DNA of 64,000 nucleotides from Paenibacillus sp. FSL K6-1330. GTDB taxonomy: Bacteria > Bacillota > Bacilli > Paenibacillales > Paenibacillaceae. Of this stretch, positions 18,492-25,581 are shown in pieces (the stretch's first letter is position 1; each line of letters opens with the position of its first letter). The notes below the pieces were generated by a model, which did not search any database, had not been told where the DNA came from, and was given only the letters and a program-made list of their open reading frames with translations. Location of the stretch: contig NZ_CP150269.1 of the NCBI RefSeq assembly GCF_037976825.1, positions 5,903,501-5,967,500 of the forward strand, in the 5' to 3' direction. A program made the position numbers and the translations under genes.

Positions 18492-18755
18492 TTATAGTTT
18501 CTTTTTTGGATGAGCCTTCATATATTCGTTAATCTTCAAATCCAGCAAACTGCTGATCTCGATGACAATTTCGGACGTAAAGGACTGCTCTTCCAAAAAA
18601 ATCTGTTCCATCTTCCGGCGAAGCATGTGAATTTCGTCTTCCAAGGTAATTTCCTGAGGAGTGGATTTGGCTGATTTAATTGACCATTTACCGTGATTAT
18701 CGCCTTCAGCCGTATAGTCACCACGGTAGTTTGACAATTCATAATCACAAAACAC
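18492..18755 (-). CDS. Spo0E-like aspartyl-phosphate phosphatase
   Basis: The 87-residue protein starts at GTG 18755, placed by a very strong AAGGAGGG seven bases upstream. The second half has the Spo0E pattern: EIHMLRRKMEQIF, then ISSLLDLKINEYM, where the S-x-x-L-D core matches the SQxLD catalytic motif. In Bacillus these small helical hairpin proteins dephosphorylate Spo0A~P and delay sporulation. The glutamine of SQELD is replaced here (SSLLD), so activity is likely but not certain. The N-terminal 35 residues are unlike Spo0E. Confidence 0.75.
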   Translation of the reverse strand: MFCDYELSNYRGDYTAEGDNHGKWSIKSAKSTPQEITLEDEIHMLRRKMEQIFLEEQSFTSEIVIEISSLLDLKINEYMKAHPKKKL

Positions 18756-18873
18756 TGGTGATCCCTCCTTGGAAAGTAAAATTCTGCCCCCAAAATAAAA
18801 TTATAACATATATTTTCCCAATGGAAAGTGATTTTTTTGTTAATTCAAGGAAAAAGTTCAACGAATTCCTTGT

Positions 18874-20079
18874 CTACTTTATTTTTTCCACAAAATTGCC
18901 CATTCTCTCCAAGGCCTCATTCAGCTGGGCAATGGATGTAGCATAAGAGCAGCGGATGAATCCTTCCCCGCCTAGACCGAATGCGGTGCCTGGCACGGCA
19001 GCCACCTTGGCCTCAGTCAGCAAGCGCTGGGCAAATTCTTCTGAGCCGAGCCCCGTTCGCTTGATACTTGGAAATGCGTAAAACGCTCCCTGTGGTTCGT
19101 GGCAATCCAAACCGATCTCGCGCAGCCCTTGAACCACCAGTCTGCGCCGCTGGTTATAGGATTCAACCATTCGATCCTTCTCCCCCATACCGTTGCGCAA
19201 TGCTTCGAGCGCGGCGACTTGCCCCATTGCGGGTGCACACATAACCGTATATTGGTGTATTTTCAGCATGGCGCCGATCAGATCGGCATGAGCACACACA
19301 TACCCCATACGCCAACCGGTCATAGCAAACGCCTTCGAGAAGCCGCTCACCAGTATGGTGCGGTCCATCATGCCTGGCATCGAGGCAAAGCTGACATGTT
19401 TGCCTTCATATGTGAGCTCCGCATAGATTTCATCGGAGATCACAATCAAATCGTGTTTTTCCACCACTTCTGCAATGGGCAGCCAATCCTCATAAGTCAT
19501 GATGGCTCCCGTCGGATTGCTTGGGTAGCACAGGATTAGAATCTTCGATTTGGGCGTGATTTGCGCTTCAAGCGCCTCGGCCGTCAGTTTGAAATGATGC
19601 TCTGCCGTCGTTTCAATACCAACGGGTACCCCGCCACCGATTGAAGCAATCGGCGAGTAAGAAATGTAACACGGCTCGGGAATCAGAATTTCATCACCGG
19701 GTACAATCAAGGCACGCAGCGCCAGATCAATCGCTTCACTGCCGCCTACGGTTACAATCATTTCATTGGCAGGATTATAAGTCACGTGGAAACTGTCGTT
19801 CAAATATTCCGCGATCGCCTCCCGCAGTTCCGGCATACCGGCATTGGACGTATATCCTGTAAACCCGCGCTCCAATGAATACACGCAGGCTTCTCGTACA
19901 TGCCACGGCGTTACGAAATCAGGCTCACCGACACCAAGTGTGATAATATCCTTATTTCCACTGACGAGATCAAAAAATTTCCGGATTCCGGAGGGTTGAA
20001 TGTCCCTGACCCTAGGCGCCAAATAGGAGCTCATCGATTTCCTGTTATTTTCTGCAAGCTGCTGTTCGTTCACAATCAT
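18874..20079 (-). CDS. alaT: Class I/II aminotransferase, probable alanine transaminase
   Basis: The 401-residue PLP enzyme (fold type I) shows the substrate loop TLGVGEPDF, YTSNAGMPELR, the PLP-binding CYPSNPTGA, SDEIYAEL and the catalytic lysine in VSGFSKAFAMTGWRMG, near residue 245. It resembles Bacillus subtilis AlaT (YugH). The gene behind it encodes an Lrp-type regulator like AlaR, the same arrangement as alaR-alaT, which supports alanine synthesis from pyruvate. Aspartate aminotransferase activity is the main alternative. It starts 14 bp after the regulator's stop. Confidence 0.85.
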   Translation of the reverse strand: MIVNEQQLAENNRKSMSSYLAPRVRDIQPSGIRKFFDLVSGNKDIITLGVGEPDFVTPWHVREACVYSLERGFTGYTSNAGMPELREAIAEYLNDSFHVTYNPANEMIVTVGGSEAIDLALRALIVPGDEILIPEPCYISYSPIASIGGGVPVGIETTAEHHFKLTAEALEAQITPKSKILILCYPSNPTGAIMTYEDWLPIAEVVEKHDLIVISDEIYAELTYEGKHVSFASMPGMMDRTILVSGFSKAFAMTGWRMGYVCAHADLIGAMLKIHQYTVMCAPAMGQVAALEALRNGMGEKDRMVESYNQRRRLVVQGLREIGLDCHEPQGAFYAFPSIKRTGLGSEEFAQRLLTEAKVAAVPGTAFGLGGEGFIRCSYATSIAQLNEALERMGNFVEKIK

Positions 20080-20093
20080 AGCACACGCTTCCT

Positions 20094-20594
20094 TTACGGC
20101 GAGATCAGGAGACGATTGTCTTCTTGACGTTCTTCAAAAATAATCCCGTCTTGTTTATATTTTTTTAAAATAAAATTGGTTTTGGTCGATAATACAGAAT
20201 CGATAGGTGACAGTTTCTCCGAAACAAAGTTGGCCACCTCACGCAAGTTTCTGCCTTCCACTTCAACCAGCAAGTCGTAGGCGCCAGACATAAGATAGAC
20301 CGACTTCACCTGCGGGAATAAATAAATCCGCTCGGCAATTCCTTCAAAGCCTCTTCCGCGCTCAGGTGTAATTTGAACCTCGATCAGCGCCGTAACCTTC
20401 TCGTCTTCCATCTTGCCCCAGTTGACAACGGTCGCATACTTAACAATAACGTGATCTCGTTCAAGCTCCGCAATGGAGGTCTTTATTTCTTCCTCATCTA
20501 CACCGAGTAGAGTAGAGAGTAGAGCCGGCGATCTTCTCGCGTCTTCTTTCAGCAGGTCAAGCACCTTCAGTTTCAATTCGCTAAGCTCTTCCAT
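20094..20594 (-). CDS. alaR: Lrp/AsnC-family regulator, AlaR-like
   Basis: The 166-residue protein starts at the ATG at 20594, placed by GGAGGATA; an upstream in-frame ATG lacks a site. An N-terminal winged helix-turn-helix (about 1-55: LKVLDLLKEDARRSPALLST) is followed by the RAM/AsnC ligand domain (about 65-150: TALIEVQI, VYLMSGAYDLLVEV). It probably binds an amino acid, activates the downstream aminotransferase gene and controls itself. The pairing with alaT matches Bacillus subtilis. Confidence 0.88.
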   Translation of the reverse strand: MEELSELKLKVLDLLKEDARRSPALLSTLLGVDEEEIKTSIAELERDHVIVKYATVVNWGKMEDEKVTALIEVQITPERGRGFEGIAERIYLFPQVKSVYLMSGAYDLLVEVEGRNLREVANFVSEKLSPIDSVLSTKTNFILKKYKQDGIIFEERQEDNRLLISP

Positions 20595-20695
20595 ATACGT
20601 ATCCTCCAGCACTTATTCCGAATAACCTTTCTTCATGCATGATATTTCGGAACAGAGATTAATACTTATATTACAATAACTTACACGGGATGTGC

Positions 20696-20746
20696 AAAAA
20701 AAAATACCGATGCATCACTGCAGCAACGGGCTGCAGGTGTCATCGG
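20696..20746 (-). terminator. Terminator after the CotF-like genes
   Basis: Minus-strand CCGATG...ACCTGCAG pairs with CTGCAG...CATCGG (20746-20707), followed by a run of nine T residues. It lies 26 bp after the coat-protein stop. Confidence 0.8.
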
Positions 20747-20771
20747 CTTATTGTTTGAGTTAACCATGGGA

Positions 20772-21167
20772 TTATTGGGTTACATTATTAGATGTAGGGG
20801 CTACATTAGTGGTATGCGGCGGTACATTCGGATGATGCGCGTACGCGCCCATACCGGAAGTTTTTTGATTAATGATTTCCCGTGTTTTTTGCTGGGACTG
20901 CTGCGCTTGCTTATACTGCTTGTCCACATCGTATTTCAATGCATGCCGAGGCGCGGTATACATGTTCTGCTGCTTCATCATATTAAAAAATTCACCTTGC
21001 AGCTTCAGTGTATCCGCAGTCAGATCCGTAAACATTTGACGGACATCAGGACAAGAAGCTTCCGTTGTAGCTGTCGTATACTCTCGCACGACCCGTTTCA
21101 GTTCTCCCAGAATAGGGCTAAGCATATCCTCTTCGGGCAGGTGCGAAGATCCATTAGGCGTTATCAT
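20772..21167 (-). CDS. CotF-type spore coat protein
   Basis: The 131-residue protein starts at the ATG at 21167, placed by AAGGAGGAA. CotF-family features are DMLSPILGELKRVVREY, a central helix (LTADTLKLQGEFFNMMKQ) and the YTAPRHALKYDVDKQY segment rich in Tyr and His. The tail is low-complexity and rich in Asn, Pro and Thr. CotF proteins are inner coat components made in the mother cell. A second coat-like gene lies 47 bp upstream. No sigma-E or sigma-K promoter was confidently identified. Confidence 0.85.
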   Translation of the reverse strand: MITPNGSSHLPEEDMLSPILGELKRVVREYTTATTEASCPDVRQMFTDLTADTLKLQGEFFNMMKQQNMYTAPRHALKYDVDKQYKQAQQSQQKTREIINQKTSGMGAYAHHPNVPPHTTNVAPTSNNVTQ

Positions 21168-21213
21168 AAGTCGTTCCTCCTTAACAATTATGCATCCTGG
21201 TCTATATCTCCTC

Positions 21214-21450
21214 TTATTGAGGCTGCGTCGGCGCGATATTGCTGTGGATCTGCAGTGAGTTAACCAATGTATCGAGATGCTGCTCATGGCGTCCTACGAA
21301 TTCCAGCAGCGCCTGCTGGATTGCAGGATTTTGACTGGCTGCGGCTGTCGCGGCACAATGCTTGGCCAGCATGCTCTCGTTGGAAATGCAATCCGCAATA
21401 TAGTCCAGTTCTTTTGAGGTTAGAGGCTGTAATTGCTGATTAGGTGTCAT
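21214..21450 (-). CDS. Small CotF-like coat-associated protein
   Basis: The 78-residue protein starts at the ATG at 21450; an upstream in-frame TTG at 21474 has no ribosome binding site, while GGAAAGGGG sits 13 bases before the ATG. The sequence (LTSKELDYIADCISNESML, ALLEFVGRHEQHLDTLVNSL) resembles the short two-helix partners often encoded beside CotF in Paenibacillus-type genomes. A role in coat assembly is inferred from this pairing. Confidence 0.7.
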   Translation of the reverse strand: MTPNQQLQPLTSKELDYIADCISNESMLAKHCAATAAASQNPAIQQALLEFVGRHEQHLDTLVNSLQIHSNIAPTQPQ

Positions 21451-21590
21451 CTTTGTGTTTGTTCCCCTTTCCAATTAGGTTGCACAGGGCTAGTATGCCA
21501 CCTATATAAAAATCTATGTCGTGAGATGTCATTAAATACGAAAGGAACGTCCAAACTAATAACAATGTGACAATGAGGGGGTGAGGGACC

Positions 21591-22817
21591 ATGTTACTGA
21601 CCGGCGGAACAACGCCCTGGAAATATTTAAACACCGAACCTGTAAAAAGATACCCCGGTCTATCAGAACAGCTCAGCTGTGATGTGCTAATTGTCGGCGG
21701 CGGTATTAGCGGTGCGCTGATGGCCTATGTGCTGACCAAGCAAGGCGTGGACACCGTCCTGCTGGACAAAAAACGCGTATGCGAAGGCAGCACATCCGCC
21801 AATTCGGGGCTGTTGCAATTCTCCAACGACTGCCCCCTATCTGATCTGATCCAACAATTTAACGAACAACAGGGCTCCTCCTTCTACATGATGTGCAGAA
21901 ACGCCGTACGTCGGCTCACCGAAATTGCAAATCATCTGTCCAGGGATTCCGGCTTGACCCCGCGAAGCAGCCTCTACTATGCCAGTAACCCCCAAGATGT
22001 CGGCATGCTTCGCCATGAGTATGACCTGCTCAAACGAAAGGGCTTCGATGTGGAGTACTGGAGCCGCGAGCATGTGAAGGCTAACTTTCCGTTCTCAAAA
22101 GAAGCTGCCATCTATACTCGCGGCGATGCCGAAGTCGATCCCTACCGTTTTGGGCATAATCTTCTTCAAGATGCCTGGGAGCATGGGCTGCGAATTTACG
22201 AAAATAGCGAAGTGAAGGAAACTCGGTATACCGACAGCGATGTCACCGTCTTAACCGATGAAGGAAGCGTCCTCGCCAGGAACGTGATCTGGGCCACCGG
22301 GTATAGCACCCAAGAATGGAAGCCTGATTATCAAGCGGAGCTGCTCAACACCTATGCCATCCTGACGGAGCCTGTATCCGATCTGTCTTCATGGTACAAG
22401 CGAGCATTCATATGGGAAACAAATCGCCCTTATCTCTATTTCCGGACAACGCCGGATCAGCGAATCATAGCCGGAGGGCTGGATGAACCGCTTCGTCCTT
22501 CAGGCAAACCAGAGGAATACGCTGAACCGAGAGGCCGGAGATTGCTAAATGAAATCCAGAAACTGTTCCCCCATATGACGGATTTGAAAATCGCTTGCAG
22601 TTGGGCCGGCGTGTTTGCCACAACCCAAGACGGCATCCCGTTGATCGGCAGACACCCGCAGTATCCGCACAGCTACTTTATCGAGGTGTATGGCGGAAAC
22701 GGGACCGTTTACAGCATGATCGCTGCGGATCTGCTGGCCGAGACGATTGCAGGACGTGAGCCCGAAGAGCTGAAATGGTTCTCCTTGATACGGCCAATCG
22801 ACCTGAAAATCACATAA
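21591..22817 (+). CDS. FAD-dependent oxidoreductase (DadA/glycine oxidase family)
   Basis: The 408-residue flavoprotein has a dinucleotide fold at residues about 28-60 (CDVLIVGGGISGALMAYVL), a second FAD contact (EGSTSANSGLLQF) and the C-terminal GIPLIGRHPQYPHSYF followed by VYGGNGTVYSMIAADLL, typical of the DAO family of amine-oxidising flavoenzymes. The substrate is unknown; D-amino acid, sarcosine and glycine oxidases all share these signatures. It faces away from the coat genes and stands alone, ending in a strong hairpin. Start ATG follows GGGGGTGAGG. Confidence 0.85.
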   Translation: MLLTGGTTPWKYLNTEPVKRYPGLSEQLSCDVLIVGGGISGALMAYVLTKQGVDTVLLDKKRVCEGSTSANSGLLQFSNDCPLSDLIQQFNEQQGSSFYMMCRNAVRRLTEIANHLSRDSGLTPRSSLYYASNPQDVGMLRHEYDLLKRKGFDVEYWSREHVKANFPFSKEAAIYTRGDAEVDPYRFGHNLLQDAWEHGLRIYENSEVKETRYTDSDVTVLTDEGSVLARNVIWATGYSTQEWKPDYQAELLNTYAILTEPVSDLSSWYKRAFIWETNRPYLYFRTTPDQRIIAGGLDEPLRPSGKPEEYAEPRGRRLLNEIQKLFPHMTDLKIACSWAGVFATTQDGIPLIGRHPQYPHSYFIEVYGGNGTVYSMIAADLLAETIAGREPEELKWFSLIRPIDLKIT

Positions 22818-22824
22818 AATAATT

Positions 22825-22867
22825 GAAGGTATCTCCTTATTGGCCATGGGGCCTTGGAGATACCTTC
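22825..22867 (+). terminator. Terminator between the FAD oxidoreductase and MFS genes
   Basis: Perfect 12-bp stem GAAGGTATCTCC (22825-22836) with GGAGATACCTTC (22856-22867). The T-run is weak in both directions; it probably serves the plus-strand gene 8 bp upstream. Confidence 0.65.
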
Positions 22868-22974
22868 TTCCGTTGTAGGGTTACGCCGTAACGCTGTCTC
22901 TTGTTTATCAACTCGCCGTTCGTTAACTGGCACAACGCTTTTGACGCGAGCGGATGCGATTAGGCTTCAGGTGT

Positions 22975-24177
22975 TCAGGTGACTTGTCCTTTGGAAGGAA
23001 ACAGCTTTCGTATAAACAGCCACGATCCGATAGGGGAAGCCCCCAGAAACAGCAGCAGCAGGGTTACCGTTAACGTGTCCTGTCTAAATGACAGAACAAG
23101 AATAAACACAAGGAGACCCGTAATTCGGCCTATGGTTAGACTGAGTTCCCGCAGCACGACCAGTTCCACCCGCTTCTCCACGTTTTCCTGATTCACTCCC
23201 ATAAGATCAAAGCTGGCCGATATAGCCGGCATCATGTACAGCGGAATAAACAGCGACGTCCCGATTCCCAGCACCAACAGCGTAGTATAGTTGACAGCAA
23301 ATAGCAGCGGCATAATTACCAGCAGCATCAATATCGAACCTACCAGCATGCCGGTTTTACGGAATTTGGGCTTGAACCACTTCCCGCAGGCCCAGTAGCT
23401 GACCAGCGAAACCGCCGAAGTAATCAATGCGAATTGCCCCAGCTTCGATTCCTGGTCCGTCGCCACAAAAACAAGGAGGGTAATAAGAAAGGAAAACACA
23501 CCTTCCCTGATTCCCTGAACGGCCAAGCCGAATACAGCGTATTTCCAGACTCCGCCCTCCTTGAGTCGGCTAACCCCCTCCAGCCAATGATAGTCGCTCT
23601 GGACCGGTCGTTTTCGCAGAAAAAAGCTCAGCACCACCGTCGCCGCGAAGATGACCATCGATACGGTAAAAATAAACCGGTAGCCCTGATCCCCATGCAT
23701 CATCGTGATGATCCAACCCGCCATCCACGGACCGATAATCCCCGTTATGGAGCCCAGGAGTCCGATCCAGCCATTAAACCAGTCCCGATTCTCTGCACTT
23801 GAAATCTCGAAGTAAACCACATTAAAGGCTAACCAGAATAATCCCAATGAGACGCCGAACAGCAAGCCGAGAGGCCAAATATAATGGACGGCATCCCTCC
23901 CTGCCCACAGAACGCATAGATAAAACAGGGCGGACACTGCAATACCCAGGCGAAGCGCATTCATTTTGTTATGCTCCTTCACCCATTTGCCGGCGGTCCA
24001 GAACGTCAAACCCAATGCAACCTGCTGAGCAATCGTGAACCAACCGAGCATCGTATAGTCCTGGCGGCTTTTCCATAAGTATACGTTGAGGAATGTACCC
24101 GACAATGCACTCGATAGTATAAACAACCCATGAACGGATAACAGAAGCATAGCCTGGGGGTCCTTTGTCAACTTCAT
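22975..24177 (-). CDS. Major facilitator superfamily transporter
   Basis: The 400-residue integral membrane protein has about 12 hydrophobic helices and starts at the ATG at 24177, placed by GGGAGGAA. Typical MFS features are the paired six-helix halves and a charged cytoplasmic loop near residue 205 (FFLRKRPVQSDYHW). It resembles YqgE-like transporters of Bacillus with no assigned substrate. It is monocistronic. Confidence 0.85.
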   Translation of the reverse strand: MKLTKDPQAMLLLSVHGLFILSSALSGTFLNVYLWKSRQDYTMLGWFTIAQQVALGLTFWTAGKWVKEHNKMNALRLGIAVSALFYLCVLWAGRDAVHYIWPLGLLFGVSLGLFWLAFNVVYFEISSAENRDWFNGWIGLLGSITGIIGPWMAGWIITMMHGDQGYRFIFTVSMVIFAATVVLSFFLRKRPVQSDYHWLEGVSRLKEGGVWKYAVFGLAVQGIREGVFSFLITLLVFVATDQESKLGQFALITSAVSLVSYWACGKWFKPKFRKTGMLVGSILMLLVIMPLLFAVNYTTLLVLGIGTSLFIPLYMMPAISASFDLMGVNQENVEKRVELVVLRELSLTIGRITGLLVFILVLSFRQDTLTVTLLLLFLGASPIGSWLFIRKLFPSKGQVT

Positions 24178-24246
24178 ATACAGTTCCTCCCTTGCCTTCA
24201 CACTTGAAGTCCAAGGTATTTTACCCCTCTAATCCCCACTTCATGA

Positions 24247-24279
24247 ACAAAAAAAAGGAAACTGCCGCAAGCAGTTTCC
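24247..24279 (-). terminator. Terminator after the zinc-ribbon gene
   Basis: Perfect 9-bp stem GGAAACTGC/GCAGTTTCC with a TTGCG loop, followed on the minus strand by ten T residues (24256-24247). Confidence 0.92.
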
Positions 24280-24322
24280 TTAAACTAGCCGTGGATCGGC
24301 ATACAGCGCCTTTCCGCAAACT

Positions 24323-24880
24323 CTATTCCTTTTTATGGATAAAACTTTTGATCATCCGAAGCCGGTCATTCTCTGCCAGATTGTGCTGTACATGGAAGCA
24401 TCCAGGGCACACATATACATTTAGATCATAAGGCGGCTGAAGGATAGGGCCTTGAATCAGGGCTGCGTTAACCGGCTGGAAGCCTTCCCCACTCACATGC
24501 TGCGTTCCGGCATGAAGCATATACTCTCTGCAATGCAAGCACTCGGGAACTTCCTCTTGCTGGTCCAGAATCCCCTCTACCGTCTCCTCAAATGCAAAGA
24601 GGTCATGATCCTCCCCATACTTATCCACGGTTCGAAGCGAGGACAGTGTTTCATGGTCGGATCCCCATATACGATGAAGATCACCCGCTTCCTCATCGGA
24701 AGCCTCATAAGCCTCTTCATATTCCTCCGGATCGTCCTGTACATCCTCGTCTTCCAATGCGATATTCAATGTGCGATAGCCTTTAAGCTCGTTCGCACAG
24801 TGAGGACAAGTATCTTCGGGACCTATCTCTTCATCCCATACAATCTCACTTTGGCACCATGGGCAAACCGTCGGTTCCAT
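24323..24880 (-). CDS. Acidic protein with two zinc-ribbon-like pairs
   Basis: I do not recognise a named family for this 185-residue protein. The N-terminus carries CPWCQSE and CPHCANE (two CxxC knuckles, residues about 6-28), followed by a highly acidic linker (about 44-70, rich in Glu and Asp). Two further pairs lie in the C-terminal half (CLHC near 114, CPGC near 159). The pattern fits a structural zinc protein, perhaps binding nucleic acid or a partner protein. It is last in a cluster read from yshE. Confidence 0.7.
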   Translation of the reverse strand: MEPTVCPWCQSEIVWDEEIGPEDTCPHCANELKGYRTLNIALEDEDVQDDPEEYEEAYEASDEEAGDLHRIWGSDHETLSSLRTVDKYGEDHDLFAFEETVEGILDQQEEVPECLHCREYMLHAGTQHVSGEGFQPVNAALIQGPILQPPYDLNVYVCPGCFHVQHNLAENDRLRMIKSFIHKKE

Positions 24881-24938
24881 CGATCATTCATCCCTTTCTT
24901 TATTCAAACGGCCATGAATGGCCCTATTAACTTTATTT

Positions 24939-25019
24939 TTATTGAGACATCAAGTATACAATACCCGCCACAAAAAAAATCAAGGCAGCCGCAAACAATA
25001 TCCGCGGTAAATATTTCAT
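24939..25019 (-). CDS. 26-residue membrane miniprotein downstream of yshE
   Basis: The ATG at 25019 is preceded by GGGAGGAAAAGGACG and opens a 26-codon frame, MKYLPRILF...VYLMSQ. It has two basic residues at the N-terminus and one hydrophobic helix of about 18 residues. It starts 22 bp after the yshE stop on the same strand, so it is likely co-translated. It could be a regulatory single-pass subunit of the DUF350 protein. No family is known to me; support is the start signal, the hydrophobic profile and the spacing. Confidence 0.6.
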   Translation of the reverse strand: MKYLPRILFAAALIFFVAGIVYLMSQ

Positions 25020-25041
25020 CGTCCTTTTCCTCCCGAAGCCC

Positions 25042-25461
25042 TTAAATGATGCTCGCTCCAATAATGTAAGATAAAGATACGGTGATAATTAGTACGATCA
25101 AGCCAACTGCGCGGTTATCCTTGCCAATCTCTTCATCGACAGAAAATACGGGAGTCAAGAACTCAAGCAACCAATAAGCCAATAAAAGCAGTATGAACCC
25201 GAAGAATGACCATTTAATCATGCCATAAATGGACGTATTGGCTGTTATGCTATACCGCATCACGTTACAGATGCCAAAGACCTTGCCGCCGGTCGCCATA
25301 GCTGCGGCAACATTTCCTTTGCGTATTTCATCCCAGCAGTTGTACTTGGTAACCAATTCAAAGCAATACAAGTAAACAATAAGTGCAAGTATCGCAACCG
25401 AGAAATAGCCGACGAGCACCCCAAGTGGATGGGTCAGCAAATGATCAATCGCTTCCGTCAT
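25042..25461 (-). CDS. yshE: DUF350 membrane protein, YshE-like
   Basis: The 139-residue protein has four predicted membrane helices (about 10-32, 50-70, 80-102, 118-138) and the DUF350 layout; it begins MTEAIDHLLTHPLG after GGGAGG. YshE follows mutS2 in Bacillus subtilis too, so order as well as sequence supports the name. Function is unknown. A terminator-like hairpin lies between it and mutS2, which suggests a separate or attenuated transcript. Confidence 0.85.
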   Translation of the reverse strand: MTEAIDHLLTHPLGVLVGYFSVAILALIVYLYCFELVTKYNCWDEIRKGNVAAAMATGGKVFGICNVMRYSITANTSIYGMIKWSFFGFILLLLAYWLLEFLTPVFSVDEEIGKDNRAVGLIVLIITVSLSYIIGASII

Positions 25462-25479
25462 TCCCTTTTTTCCTCCCTG

Positions 25480-25513
25480 ATATAAACGGGATGCGGCACC
25501 TTTCGCATCCCGT
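25480..25513 (-). terminator. Terminator between mutS2 and yshE
   Basis: Perfect 10-bp stem ACGGGATGCG/CGCATCCCGT (minus strand 25513-25486), then TTTATATC. It overlaps the region just before the yshE ribosome binding site, so some readthrough may feed yshE. Confidence 0.7.
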
Positions 25514-25581
25514 CGTTCTGAACCTTATGATGATATGTTATACGATTGAAGGAGAAAACGGTTCCTGATTTCTTACTTTTC

